Shown here in pieces: positions 8,272-16,176 of a DNA stretch of 64,000 nucleotides (positions are counted from its first letter, which is position 1; every line of letters begins with the position of its first letter). Source of the stretch: Brevibacillus formosus (GTDB lineage Bacteria; Bacillota; Bacilli; Brevibacillales; Brevibacillaceae). The notes beneath the pieces are model-generated. The model searched no databases and was not told where the DNA came from. It was given only the letters and a program-made list of their open reading frames with translations. The stretch covers positions 62,001-126,000 of the forward strand of contig NZ_PXZL01000027.1 in the NCBI RefSeq assembly GCF_003013405.1, read 5' to 3'. Made by a program: the position numbers and the translations under genes.

Positions 8272-9585
8272 CTATTTAAGTAAGAAAATACAGTCCCATT
8301 CGGGTTCATCCAAACTCAGGCAGCTTAGTAAGACAAGTGCTACTCCTGCTGCACCGACCAACAATCCTGGCAGGTCCCGGAATTGTCCATGCTCAATGTC
8401 TTGAAATCCGTAAGCATGGTTATCGTTGAAAGTGCTCAGAATCTGGTTTACTAGTTTCTCGCGGTATGCTTCAAAAGCATCAGAGCTCGTGTCCATCATC
8501 ATTCGTTGGAGCATCCAAAGTGTACCAGCATAGCCGTGACAAAACGTCGGGGATTCGAAACCGAGCGATTCCACTGATCGCTGAACAAGTGAGAGATAAG
8601 TTTGTTGAGCCAAAGACTGGAGCTCAGTGTCACCCAATGCTTGACCAGCTAGCCACAATACTCGTGCTATACTTGGTTCCCCGTAGCACCAAGATGCATT
8701 ATAGGTAAAAGGGTTCTGCATCTGTCCGCATGTTTCTTCTTCAAAACTGATTCTCTCCGGCCAAATTGGCCCGTGCTCGTCTTCCGTTTTCCACTTCTCA
8801 TAATAGGAACATAGCTTGCTAATGGCATCTCGTTGTCCCTCCACCTCTATTCCCTCTAATAAAGCAAGAGAGAGCAAGGCAAACGGACCGGCAATCCCGT
8901 GGGAAATTCCGAAATTAAAGTTGCCATTTGGGTATCGCTTTTTTTCAAATTCCAAAAACTGATTCTCACTTCTGATATGCCAGCCTGGAACACTCTCGCC
9001 ATTAAAATGGATATTTTTAGTTAATTGTATAATATATGACAATACTTTGTTAAGGTTTTCTTTACATGCAGGGTGCTCTTTAAAGAAAAGAAGATATCGA
9101 CCGATACCAGCTAATCCTTCTATTACATCGTAATCAGGGATGAATAAATCGTTCCCGATTCGCCCTCGAGCTTGGTCAATGAACCCATCAATCGCAGGCT
9201 GTATAAGAATATGCAGTTTTTCGATGAAGTTTTGATATCTGCCTCGATCACGGGCTAGAATAGAGGCGACCACGGGTGCTGCGGATAAACCACTCCACAG
9301 GGAAAACGAGTTAAACATATCTGCGTTAATCACGGTTTGTACATGTACCAAATAGTTATGTGCGACAACATCCCATTGCTCATCGGGGTACAGTCGATCC
9401 AATTCCGCATAAAAGAGGACGATGCCCATTGCACCGGAGGCAAGCGAGTCTGTACCGGGAAGAGGTTCGCCCAAGACCTCGTGAGGATATTGAAGCTTAC
9501 GGGCTACTTGCTTTACTACGTGCTCAATATTTTTAATCAGCGTAGCGTTATGAATCGGTTGCCAGCTCTTTGTATTAGAAAGCAT
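8272..9585 (-). CDS. lanC: lanthionine cyclase LanC
   Basis: A 437-aa LanC. Zinc ligands are visible as WCYG (Cys near residue 299) and FCHG (Cys-His near 348-349), and the NFGISHGIAG motif supplies the conserved active-site His. The enzyme adds Cys thiols to dehydroalanine or dehydrobutyrine to form lanthionine and methyllanthionine rings. The start ATG overlaps the end of lanB by 11 nt and has its own AAAGGAGA site, indicating translational coupling. Confidence 0.93.
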   Translation of the reverse strand: MLSNTKSWQPIHNATLIKNIEHVVKQVARKLQYPHEVLGEPLPGTDSLASGAMGIVLFYAELDRLYPDEQWDVVAHNYLVHVQTVINADMFNSFSLWSGLSAAPVVASILARDRGRYQNFIEKLHILIQPAIDGFIDQARGRIGNDLFIPDYDVIEGLAGIGRYLLFFKEHPACKENLNKVLSYIIQLTKNIHFNGESVPGWHIRSENQFLEFEKKRYPNGNFNFGISHGIAGPFALLSLALLEGIEVEGQRDAISKLCSYYEKWKTEDEHGPIWPERISFEEETCGQMQNPFTYNASWCYGEPSIARVLWLAGQALGDTELQSLAQQTYLSLVQRSVESLGFESPTFCHGYAGTLWMLQRMMMDTSSDAFEAYREKLVNQILSTFNDNHAYGFQDIEHGQFRDLPGLLVGAAGVALVLLSCLSLDEPEWDCIFLLK

Positions 9586-12500
9586 GCGCAGTCTCCTTTG
9601 TTTGACTTTCCTCTTGCAATAGGAAATATCGCAAGTTGTGCAGGGTATGGCGGGCCAAGGTCATCACTTTCCTTTCCTGTTCACGATCTATTCCAAGCAG
9701 CCTATTTACATGCAGATGGATGATACTGCCTATGATTTGCTCCTGCGAATTATACAGCTCCGATTGGGCTTTCAGTGAATGCATGACCGTGGAAAAGTTG
9801 TTGATCGCCTCTGATCTGACTTGGAAAAGCTGGTGGAGAACGGAACCACCCTCTAACAGTTTCAGCTCTTGCCAATCATTCGTGTAGCGTCCCGCTTTCA
9901 GGTAGAACTCTCTGTCTGTGCGGAAATCATCCAGGTAGGCTTTATACGAAATGATTTTGTTCAGGAAGCTCAGCTTTTCGTCGATCGAATGCAAGAATTG
10001 ATGCAAAAGGTCGATGATGCTGATTACCGCAACCTTCTCCAATGGTATATTCATCTGCTTTGTACGATGCAGTTGTAGCCATTGAGCCACAACCATACTG
10101 TCCATAAAAAATAGCTCCTCAGCTAGGGGAATCAATTGAGGTCCACCATATCGTTCAATTTCAGGGTCATACGTATCGATAGTTGTTTTGGACAGGTAGC
10201 CTTGTTTTTGCATTTCATATGTCCATTGATACATTTCTGAGAAAATGGATTGCAGTCCTTCGGTGGATGCGGCTTGAAAACGCAGACGGATATGCGGTTT
10301 CGGATCGGTGTACCTCATGAAGAATACCTTTTGACAAGCCCCTTTTACGTGCATCGTTTCGCATAAAGACTGAAGTGGAAAGGCAATGAACTCATCCATT
10401 CTGGCTTCGTCACAGTAAAGCTTGTAGAATAGCCAATCACTGCCTGGCATTTTCAATCGTTCTTGATCAGAAATAAGTGCGCGGCGGGGGTGTACCCCTG
10501 TGGTCACAGAAACCGATTCGGTTGCAGATGCTTCGACGGGAGTATTTTTTACAAGTGGGAAGACACACTCCATATGAAAGACACCGTCTTCTCCTTCCAC
10601 TACACAGTCCTTCAGCTCAGCACCTACTTCTGTCAGAATGAGAGCCTCACCAGATTTCAGCTTTTGAAGCTCCCGGATCAACTCAGCGAGATGTCTCTCA
10701 CTTTTCAGATCGAGCAGCATCTTGTTGTCATGGTCGGTAATATACACGTAATCTGGAACTTGGTATTGTCGTTTCCAGATTTGCACGGCTTCCATCCAGT
10801 TTTCTTTCCCATCTTTTTTAGAAACAGACAATAGTTCAGGGTCAACATTCCACGTAGCTGGTGCCAGTACAATCTTTCCGTAACGCAGACGAGGTAGGAC
10901 AGGAGCATGACGAAAGCTGCCCCAACTGAAAGGCATCCAATTTCGCTGCTTTGCTATCCCTAATTCGCACAGAAAACGATATACATTGGGAACAGAGCCT
11001 ACGTAGTTAAGCATATGGCCTGTAACAGGAATGACTTCCTTATTCATGGATCGTGACTTTAAATAGAAGGAATCCGATGTAGCCCCTACAACCAAATCAG
11101 ACAAGGGAATGTTTAAGGAGTGATGTTCGGAAGAGGGGACGCCGATCAAAATCTCGTATTTCCGCTTGCTCTTCGAAAGAACGACATTGGCGATTCTTCC
11201 GTGCCGTGGAAAGTAAACAACTTCAGCAAATATACTGTCCGGGTATGCCTTCTGGTGTTCCTGATTGATCTGCTCCAGCTTTTCTTCGAACGACTCTCCA
11301 AGCATGTCAGCGAATCGTCCAAAAGATTTGCCGGCCAACATGGATCCGGTATTTCCACCAATATGAATGGTGTAATCACCGTTATCCATGGCTTTTGCTG
11401 AAGGGGCAAACAGGGAGATATACAATTCCATCGAAAGCGGGACTTGCTCCCATTTTGGTGATACCGGTTCCAGCTTTTCGATCAGATCGTCTGTCAGTTC
11501 TATTTCCTTGCTTCCTGTCAAAAGCGAGTGGGACAACAATTGCAAAAGAACTTTTTCATTTATCTTGTCATGGCTAGAAGGGGTATAGTTTCTTTTGCTC
11601 ATGGGATTTTCATAGGTGGCAGGAGCACCTAACCCCCTGTTTTCATCCAGCAAATCAAGCAAGGGAACTTCTCGTTCAAAACCGTATCGTTCAATAAAAG
11701 AGTCCCGATATTCCGCCAAATGAGGCCATCCAATATGATTGGGTGAAAGTCTCCACAGCAGTTCTGCTGCTTTGCTCAGATCCTTGGCAATCGATTTCGG
11801 AAGCGTCACTTGCTCTGTTGACAACGATAAATCTACCTGTAACTGCGAAGATGATGACTCTACCGATTTCATTTTGGAGAGTGTGGAGAGGAAATGTGTT
11901 TCTCCTTGGCCAATTTTTAGCTGGTCATAGGCGTTGATTTCCTGCCTGATCGACAGTAGTTGCTGGTACCGTTCATCAATCCCTTCAACACGCTCCAATA
12001 CAGCCAGCAGATGATCAAACGGCGAGGAATGAGTGAGACGCGGGCGAAGGCTTGTGAACAGAAACTCATTTTTGACCAGCTGAAACAAAAAGGATTCAAT
12101 TCGGTTGTCTTCCGTATCCGGGTACGATTGCTTAATGATTTGGAATAATTCCATAAACAAGATTGGTTCTGTTGCTTTTTGCAAGACGAGCGCAATCAAT
12201 TCATTCATCGCAATCGAGACATTTTCTATTTGGTAGCCATTTTGATTTTGACCGTACCGCGTAATATACGGCAATGAAACCCGATTACCTACAACCTCAT
12301 ACATCGTGTTTGTCTGGACATAAAGCTGCTTGACCACATCCAGATTCTCTTCCAGAGATTGAACGATTTTCAGGAGCCATTCCATGTCAGGGCGGCTCCG
12401 TTTTTTATGCTGCTCCATTTTGTTTACGAGGAGATTGGTGTTTGTATCAAAATGCCCGCAGGCTATTCCGGAAAATAGCCCAAATGGCGTCGAACGCGTA

Positions 12501-12796
12501 CTCATTCGGATTCCATATCGAAGTAAGCTCCTTGCAACTTGCTCAAGCTGCTCACGGTCAGACTGCTCCAGTTTGTTTAGTGATTCAAGCAACGAAGGAC
12601 TGGCAACGGCTAGGCACTCACGAATGATGGATTGTTTTCTCGGATCGAGATTTTCCAGTTTCCAATCAGCTTGACATAACTCTAGGAACATATGTATAGG
12701 CAACAATGGCGTTCGAAGCATGAAAAAATCCATCGTTCGAAAAAAGGATCGGGATTCTTTCTTTGCGTGTTTTTTCACTTTTGACTGACGCTCCAC
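9575..12796 (-). CDS. lanB: class I lanthipeptide dehydratase LanB
   Basis: A full-length LanB of 1,073 aa. The N-terminal half (FFMLRTPLLPI, STRSTPFGLFSG) is the tRNA-Glu-dependent glutamylation domain. The C-terminal part (FFMRYTDPKPHIRLRF, YDPEIERYGG) is the SpaB-C-type glutamate elimination domain. It dehydrates Ser and Thr of the precursor. I chose GTG at 12796 because AAAGGAGG lies 8 nt before it; the longer ATG start at 12868 would run through the intergenic hairpin. It follows lanA with a 146-nt gap that holds a strong stem-loop. Confidence 0.93.
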   Translation of the reverse strand: MERQSKVKKHAKKESRSFFRTMDFFMLRTPLLPIHMFLELCQADWKLENLDPRKQSIIRECLAVASPSLLESLNKLEQSDREQLEQVARSLLRYGIRMSTRSTPFGLFSGIACGHFDTNTNLLVNKMEQHKKRSRPDMEWLLKIVQSLEENLDVVKQLYVQTNTMYEVVGNRVSLPYITRYGQNQNGYQIENVSIAMNELIALVLQKATEPILFMELFQIIKQSYPDTEDNRIESFLFQLVKNEFLFTSLRPRLTHSSPFDHLLAVLERVEGIDERYQQLLSIRQEINAYDQLKIGQGETHFLSTLSKMKSVESSSSQLQVDLSLSTEQVTLPKSIAKDLSKAAELLWRLSPNHIGWPHLAEYRDSFIERYGFEREVPLLDLLDENRGLGAPATYENPMSKRNYTPSSHDKINEKVLLQLLSHSLLTGSKEIELTDDLIEKLEPVSPKWEQVPLSMELYISLFAPSAKAMDNGDYTIHIGGNTGSMLAGKSFGRFADMLGESFEEKLEQINQEHQKAYPDSIFAEVVYFPRHGRIANVVLSKSKRKYEILIGVPSSEHHSLNIPLSDLVVGATSDSFYLKSRSMNKEVIPVTGHMLNYVGSVPNVYRFLCELGIAKQRNWMPFSWGSFRHAPVLPRLRYGKIVLAPATWNVDPELLSVSKKDGKENWMEAVQIWKRQYQVPDYVYITDHDNKMLLDLKSERHLAELIRELQKLKSGEALILTEVGAELKDCVVEGEDGVFHMECVFPLVKNTPVEASATESVSVTTGVHPRRALISDQERLKMPGSDWLFYKLYCDEARMDEFIAFPLQSLCETMHVKGACQKVFFMRYTDPKPHIRLRFQAASTEGLQSIFSEMYQWTYEMQKQGYLSKTTIDTYDPEIERYGGPQLIPLAEELFFMDSMVVAQWLQLHRTKQMNIPLEKVAVISIIDLLHQFLHSIDEKLSFLNKIISYKAYLDDFRTDREFYLKAGRYTNDWQELKLLEGGSVLHQLFQVRSEAINNFSTVMHSLKAQSELYNSQEQIIGSIIHLHVNRLLGIDREQERKVMTLARHTLHNLRYFLLQEESQTKETAHAF

Positions 12797-12826
12797 CTTA
12801 GATCCCTCCTTTTGTAAATGGGGAAA

Positions 12827-12877
12827 GGATAGTAAATGCTGGTGAAAGAAACGTCTGGCACCAGGCATTTACTATCC
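12827..12877 (-). terminator. intergenic hairpin between lanA and lanB
   Basis: A perfect 13-bp stem GGATAGTAAATGC/GCATTTACTATCC continues, after a one-base bulge, into five more pairs TGGTG/CACCA around a 14-nt loop. No long U-run follows on the minus strand. It would act as a leaky terminator or an RNA-stabilising 3' end that gives more lanA than lanB transcript, as is usual in lantibiotic operons. Confidence 0.7.
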
Positions 12878-12907
12878 ATAAAACAGGGTCTGGCTGACCC
12901 AAGAAGA

Positions 12908-12922
12908 TTGTGCTCCACATTG
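12908..12922. repeat. 3' arm of a 15-bp inverted repeat enclosing lanA
   Basis: TTGTGCTCCACATTG is the exact reverse complement of 13172-13186. The arms lie 20 nt after the lanA stop and about 50 nt before the lanA start, so the lanA message could close into a long-range stem. Confidence 0.75.
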
Positions 12923-12942
12923 GTTTTTAGTTCGGTGCTATC

Positions 12943-13122
12943 CTATTTCTCGTCGGAGAATGGGCAACCTGGTGTGCACATAGCTGTACATACGCAAGTG
13001 CAAGTGCTTTTGCAAGTTACTCTGGTAACCCAACACAGTGCGGTTCTAATCGTGTTTGGTTCAGCACCATTAGTGCCTACTGCGTTTACTTGTACATCCA
13101 AATCAAACATGTCTTTGTTCAT
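12943..13122 (-). CDS. lanA: class I lanthipeptide precursor LanA, 59 aa
   Basis: A 59-codon gene directly upstream of lanB, with GGGGGA seven to eight nt before its ATG. The leader holds an FNLD-type box (FDLDVQVN, residues 6-13), the LanB recognition element, and ends in GAEPN, matching the Pro-2 cleavage signature of epidermin, subtilin and paenibacillin. Cleavage after Asn23 would leave a 36-residue core; cleavage after Arg26 leaves 33. The core has seven Cys (positions 30, 37, 41, 43, 45, 49, 53) and ten Ser/Thr after residue 23. The CKSTCTCVCTAMC section resembles paenibacillin, while CTPGC near the C-terminus is the motif that starts ring B in nisin-like peptides. The tail FSDEK is acidic. 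Up to seven thioether rings are possible. Confidence 0.87.
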   Translation of the reverse strand: MNKDMFDLDVQVNAVGTNGAEPNTIRTALCWVTRVTCKSTCTCVCTAMCTPGCPFSDEK

Positions 13123-13171
13123 TATCCGGTTCCCCCAATTTTTAATAGTTTTTGATGAGTGAAAGAGCTGG

Positions 13172-13186
13172 CAATGTGGAGCACAA
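13172..13186. repeat. 5' arm of the 15-bp inverted repeat enclosing lanA
   Basis: CAATGTGGAGCACAA lies within the predicted 5' untranslated region of lanA and is perfectly complementary to 12908-12922. Confidence 0.75.
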
Positions 13187-13206
13187 AGAGCAAAGGATAA
13201 AAGGGA

Positions 13207-13277
13207 AATATACCCAATTATTCCAAAATGATTAAAACAAAGGAATCGATAGAATTCAACATAATATTTTCAACATA
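13207..13277 (-). promoter_or_regulatory. putative lanA promoter with upstream direct repeats
   Basis: On the minus strand TTAATC (13230-13235) and TATATT (13207-13212) are separated by 17 nt, placing transcription start near 13200. Just upstream, TATGTTGAA occurs twice (13255-13263 and 13269-13277) with a 14-nt period. That is the place expected for an activator such as a LanR-type response regulator. The -35 is poor, which fits activator dependence. The factor is not encoded nearby. Confidence 0.45.
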
Positions 13278-13761
13278 TTTCGATATGTCGTAAAATTTAT
13301 AACAAAACATTGTTTTTTTGAAAAAATATACCATCGTTGATTTATGAAATTGGTCTAGACATATAAATTCCAAATATGGAGTGGGTGATCAGAGAACGAG
13401 TAATAGCCCTTGGTGGTATCTCAGTAAAGTTTTTTATGCAACGCGAAAGCTCGACAAAAGTGTTGTAAATAAGAACAAATTTTTAAAAGAACTACATGAA
13501 TTTGTATTTCTATAAAGCTATTTCGTGACAAGACATAATCAAAAAATGTCGAATAATGAATGGAAGTATTACTCTTGAAAAAGATTAATCGAGTAATTTC
13601 GGGGTACTTTACCAGTAAGTTACACATTAAGAGGAATTCCACGAGAGAATTACCTACATGAATAGGTTACGTGGTTTCGTATTTATGTATATCTGGGTAG
13701 GAAGAAAGTAAGCTAGGCTTGGCTCCGAGCCGTATCATGAAATCAAAGGGGAAGATCCATC
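13278..13761. other. AT-rich intergenic region between lanA and the YdeI-like gene
   Basis: About 480 nt of AT-rich sequence without a convincing gene. A 73-codon minus-strand frame at 13421-13642 has no ribosome binding site and an unlikely composition. A small GGCT/AGCC hairpin near 13717 precedes the ribosome binding site (AAAGGGGAAG) of the next gene. Confidence 0.5.
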
Positions 13762-14430
13762 ATGTCGAAAACAATCGTTGAGAAGCTGAACCTGCAAAAA
13801 TATCAAAAAACGGCTGTCTTACATACACCGGAGGGTGAGGAGAGCTTAGCCGTACTTAAAGAAGCGGACCATGAGTTGAAAGACGTGCAATATGACATGA
13901 TTTTTGCCTTCGTACTAGATATGAAGTCCTTGCAGGAGCTCATGATGAAGGTAATCGACCACAGCTATTTATTGGAGGGAGGGCTTCTATACGTTGCTTA
14001 TCCCAAGAAAGGGAATAAAGTCTATCCGACTTATATCCATCGGGATGAATTATTCGATGGGTTAGGGGCCGATGAAGATGGCTATATCGGGACAAGCACG
14101 ATCAAATTCAATCGAATGGTCGGTATGAATGAGGTGTTTACGGTTGTCGGGTTTAAAAATGAGAAAAAGAAGGCGGCAAAAGCTTCATCTAAACCGAGTC
14201 AATGCGTCGATGATTATATAGACTTTGTGCCGAAAATAGAAGAGGATTTACGCAATGCGCCAAAAGAGCTCACTTTTTACCAATCACTCACGCCCGGGTA
14301 CCAAAAGGATTGGGCGCGGTATGTATATAGTGCTGTACAAGAGGGGACACGGACAAAGCGCCGAGCTGAAATGATTACAGTCTTGGCTGAGGGCTTTAAA
14401 AGCATCGATCTCTATCGCCGGGGTAAGTGA
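13762..14430 (+). CDS. YdeI/OmdA-type protein
   Basis: A 222-aa soluble protein. The C-terminal 60 residues (FYQSLTPGYQKDWARYV, then KRRAEMITVLAEG) match the YdeI/OmpD-associated (OmdA) domain, which Pfam describes as bacteriocin protection. The N-terminal part, with EGGLLYVAYPKKGNK, looks like a DUF3052-type or acyltransferase-associated region. It is transcribed away from lanA with a good AAAGGGGAAG site and ends at a strong terminator. A link to lanthipeptide self-protection is possible from position and name only; the domain is common in Bacillota without bacteriocins. Confidence 0.75.
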   Translation: MSKTIVEKLNLQKYQKTAVLHTPEGEESLAVLKEADHELKDVQYDMIFAFVLDMKSLQELMMKVIDHSYLLEGGLLYVAYPKKGNKVYPTYIHRDELFDGLGADEDGYIGTSTIKFNRMVGMNEVFTVVGFKNEKKKAAKASSKPSQCVDDYIDFVPKIEEDLRNAPKELTFYQSLTPGYQKDWARYVYSAVQEGTRTKRRAEMITVLAEGFKSIDLYRRGK

Positions 14431-14477
14431 GGCGTTGTTTGAGGTTGTGAGGAAGCCTCCATAGAATGAAATACAAG

Positions 14478-14508
14478 AAGAGCCCGCGTCGAGCGTGGGC
14501 TCTTTGTT
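14478..14508 (+). terminator. terminator after the YdeI-like gene
   Basis: Stem AAGAGCCCGCG/CGTGGGCTCTT, then TGTTG. Nearly the same hairpin and flank (GGGCTCTTTGTTGCTT) recur at 19806 after cysI. Confidence 0.8.
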
Positions 14509-14540
14509 GCTTCCATGAACCGAGGCGGCCTTACCGGTGA

Positions 14541-14920
14541 AGCAGCCGCCGCAACGTATTAGGGCAGGAGCAGGAAGACGAAGCGATGTATGCTAGAGTG
14601 CTGGACGAAATCTATCGCCAGGTATACGGAAGTGACTAGGAGGGAGCGGTTTATTATGAGCCGTGGTCGGAGACGAGGAGTCACCTCTTTTTGCGCTTGC
14701 CCCCAGTGCAGGAGCAGCTTTCGTTGCCGGAGCTGGCTGGCATGTTCCGAGAAGCTTTTCTCCCTGATCTGACGATTGAGAACGAATATGTTTGCAAACT
14801 GTTTTATCGGCAGCTAAACGGCTATGTAAGGTTCAATTATGCCAACAGGCAAGAGGTTGCTGTCATGTACGAAGAGGATGTGCGAAGTGTAATTCAGAAA
14901 CAAAGAGCAACACGTAGTGG
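14541..14920 (+). pseudogene. degenerate gene fragment with in-frame stop
   Basis: In one frame, open segments encode EDEAMYARVLDEIYRQVYGSD, then a TAG at 14637, then EGAVYYEPWSETRSHLFLRL and LPELAGMFREAFLPDL onward to VMYEEDVRSVIQ. A second stop (TGA 14538) lies upstream and no proper start is seen. Protein-like composition on both sides of the stop suggests a decayed gene. Its 3' end runs into the convergent yndJ gene. I do not recognise the family. Confidence 0.45.
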
Positions 14921-14923
14921 CAA

Positions 14924-15877
14924 TCACTCCTGTTGCTCCTTGTTGTATTTTTCCTTAAGAGAATCTATGATGTACACCCATCCAATCAGCCCACATAAAA
15001 CAAACCCAAACGAATGCAGCGCTCCGTAAATCGGAATGAAATCATGTATGGTTAAAGAAAACATGTTTTTCAATAACGGATAGCAAATGGAAACGACGAC
15101 AATCGTGTAGAAGGCCATGCAGGAAAGGACTAAAAAGAAGCTCGACTTATTCTGTACGGAGCCGTTTCTCAAGTAACCAAGCAGATAAGTAGTGTAAATC
15201 GCAATATTACAGGCGAACAAGGTGACGCCAATGTACTCAATCGGCTTCGAGAAAATAATTCCGACCGCGATCAAAATGGGTCCAATGATATCGACAGCAA
15301 CGACCCAGGGATACCAGCTTTTCTTTGTCATGACTCGTCCCAGTAAACCGATAAAAATCGGAACGATTGCAGATGAGAAATGAAAGTGGACCGAACTCAG
15401 GGCGTGCGTTGTGGGCTTAGCCTGGAAGAGGTCAAATTGATACTGATAGAGAGTGAACCAAATGCCCCCGATAAAAAAGTAAACGAGCCCCGTGCCAATC
15501 GCGATTTCCTCTGTTCTTCCCTTGCGATTCACAATAACGGTCAGGCCATAGATGCCGAGCAGGAATGTGAAAAGTAGCCACCCGAGCGAGAGAGTCCCTG
15601 GTATGGCTGTACTTCCTAGCCCCCACGTTTTGCTGCCCATTACAGAGGCTAAGGCGAGAAGCGCTGCGGGATATTGAAGCAGCTTTAAAGCAGCATAAAT
15701 AACCCGTTGATGTTTATTCTTTTCGTCATAGCGCAAAAGTAAAATCACAAGAGGTACAATGACGAAAGCCGCAAACATGAGAAATTTGTCGACAAGCTGC
15801 AATCGGAAGTAATCTAGAAAAAATATAAGAATGGTTATGATTCCACCGGGAATCGTCGCTACCATCAATGGTTTCAT
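14924..15877 (-). CDS. YndJ-like integral membrane protein
   Basis: About 317 aa with nine to ten hydrophobic helices and the conserved SSVHFHFSSAIVPIFIG segment of YndJ-family proteins. The function of YndJ is unknown. ATG at 15877 sits six nt after GGGGG and is preferred over ATG at 15898, which has no clear site. It converges on the degenerate fragment at 14541-14920. Confidence 0.75.
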   Translation of the reverse strand: MKPLMVATIPGGIITILIFFLDYFRLQLVDKFLMFAAFVIVPLVILLLRYDEKNKHQRVIYAALKLLQYPAALLALASVMGSKTWGLGSTAIPGTLSLGWLLFTFLLGIYGLTVIVNRKGRTEEIAIGTGLVYFFIGGIWFTLYQYQFDLFQAKPTTHALSSVHFHFSSAIVPIFIGLLGRVMTKKSWYPWVVAVDIIGPILIAVGIIFSKPIEYIGVTLFACNIAIYTTYLLGYLRNGSVQNKSSFFLVLSCMAFYTIVVVSICYPLLKNMFSLTIHDFIPIYGALHSFGFVLCGLIGWVYIIDSLKEKYNKEQQE

Positions 15878-16002
15878 CAAATGCCCCCATAAAGTCATTT
15901 ATGGATGTTCACTTCACATTTTTTATAGAGAAGTGCTTGTTTTAAGGTAGTTTAACACATTCTGTGAGGGCTATTTTTCGATAAATCATGAGTGAAGATC
16001 AC

Positions 16003-16034
16003 CCCGGTTCCTTATCTTGGAACCGGGCTTTTTA
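16003..16034 (+). terminator. orphan terminator upstream of cysJ
   Basis: Perfect 9-bp stem CCCGGTTCC/GGAACCGGG with a 7-nt loop, followed by CTTTTTAT, on the plus strand. No plus-strand gene lies within 1.5 kb upstream, so it may be an attenuator in the cysJI leader. I see no S-box (SAM riboswitch) consensus before it. Confidence 0.65.
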
Positions 16035-16176
16035 TGTTGTTTTCCAACGATTAGTAAAACTTATGATGACAATAATGAATTCCAATTGCTCGGGTTCTAC
16101 TCACTATGGTAGCTTAAAGTAAATAATCATATAAGATTACTCGGAATTAATTTTTTCTCGTGTGAGGTGCATATCG

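Noticed and set aside
12836-13162. 108-codon plus-strand open frame across lanA
   Set aside because: It is the antisense of lanA and its leader region. The minus-strand 59-codon gene has a leader motif, ribosome binding site and operon context.
13421-13642. 73-codon minus-strand open frame upstream of lanA
   Set aside because: Rich in Phe, Ile and Leu without structure, no ribosome binding site, no leader or core features. Considered as a second precursor and dismissed.
14924-15029. Extension of the decayed gene's frame into the yndJ 3' end
   Set aside because: This part is antisense to clear yndJ coding sequence and does not look like protein.
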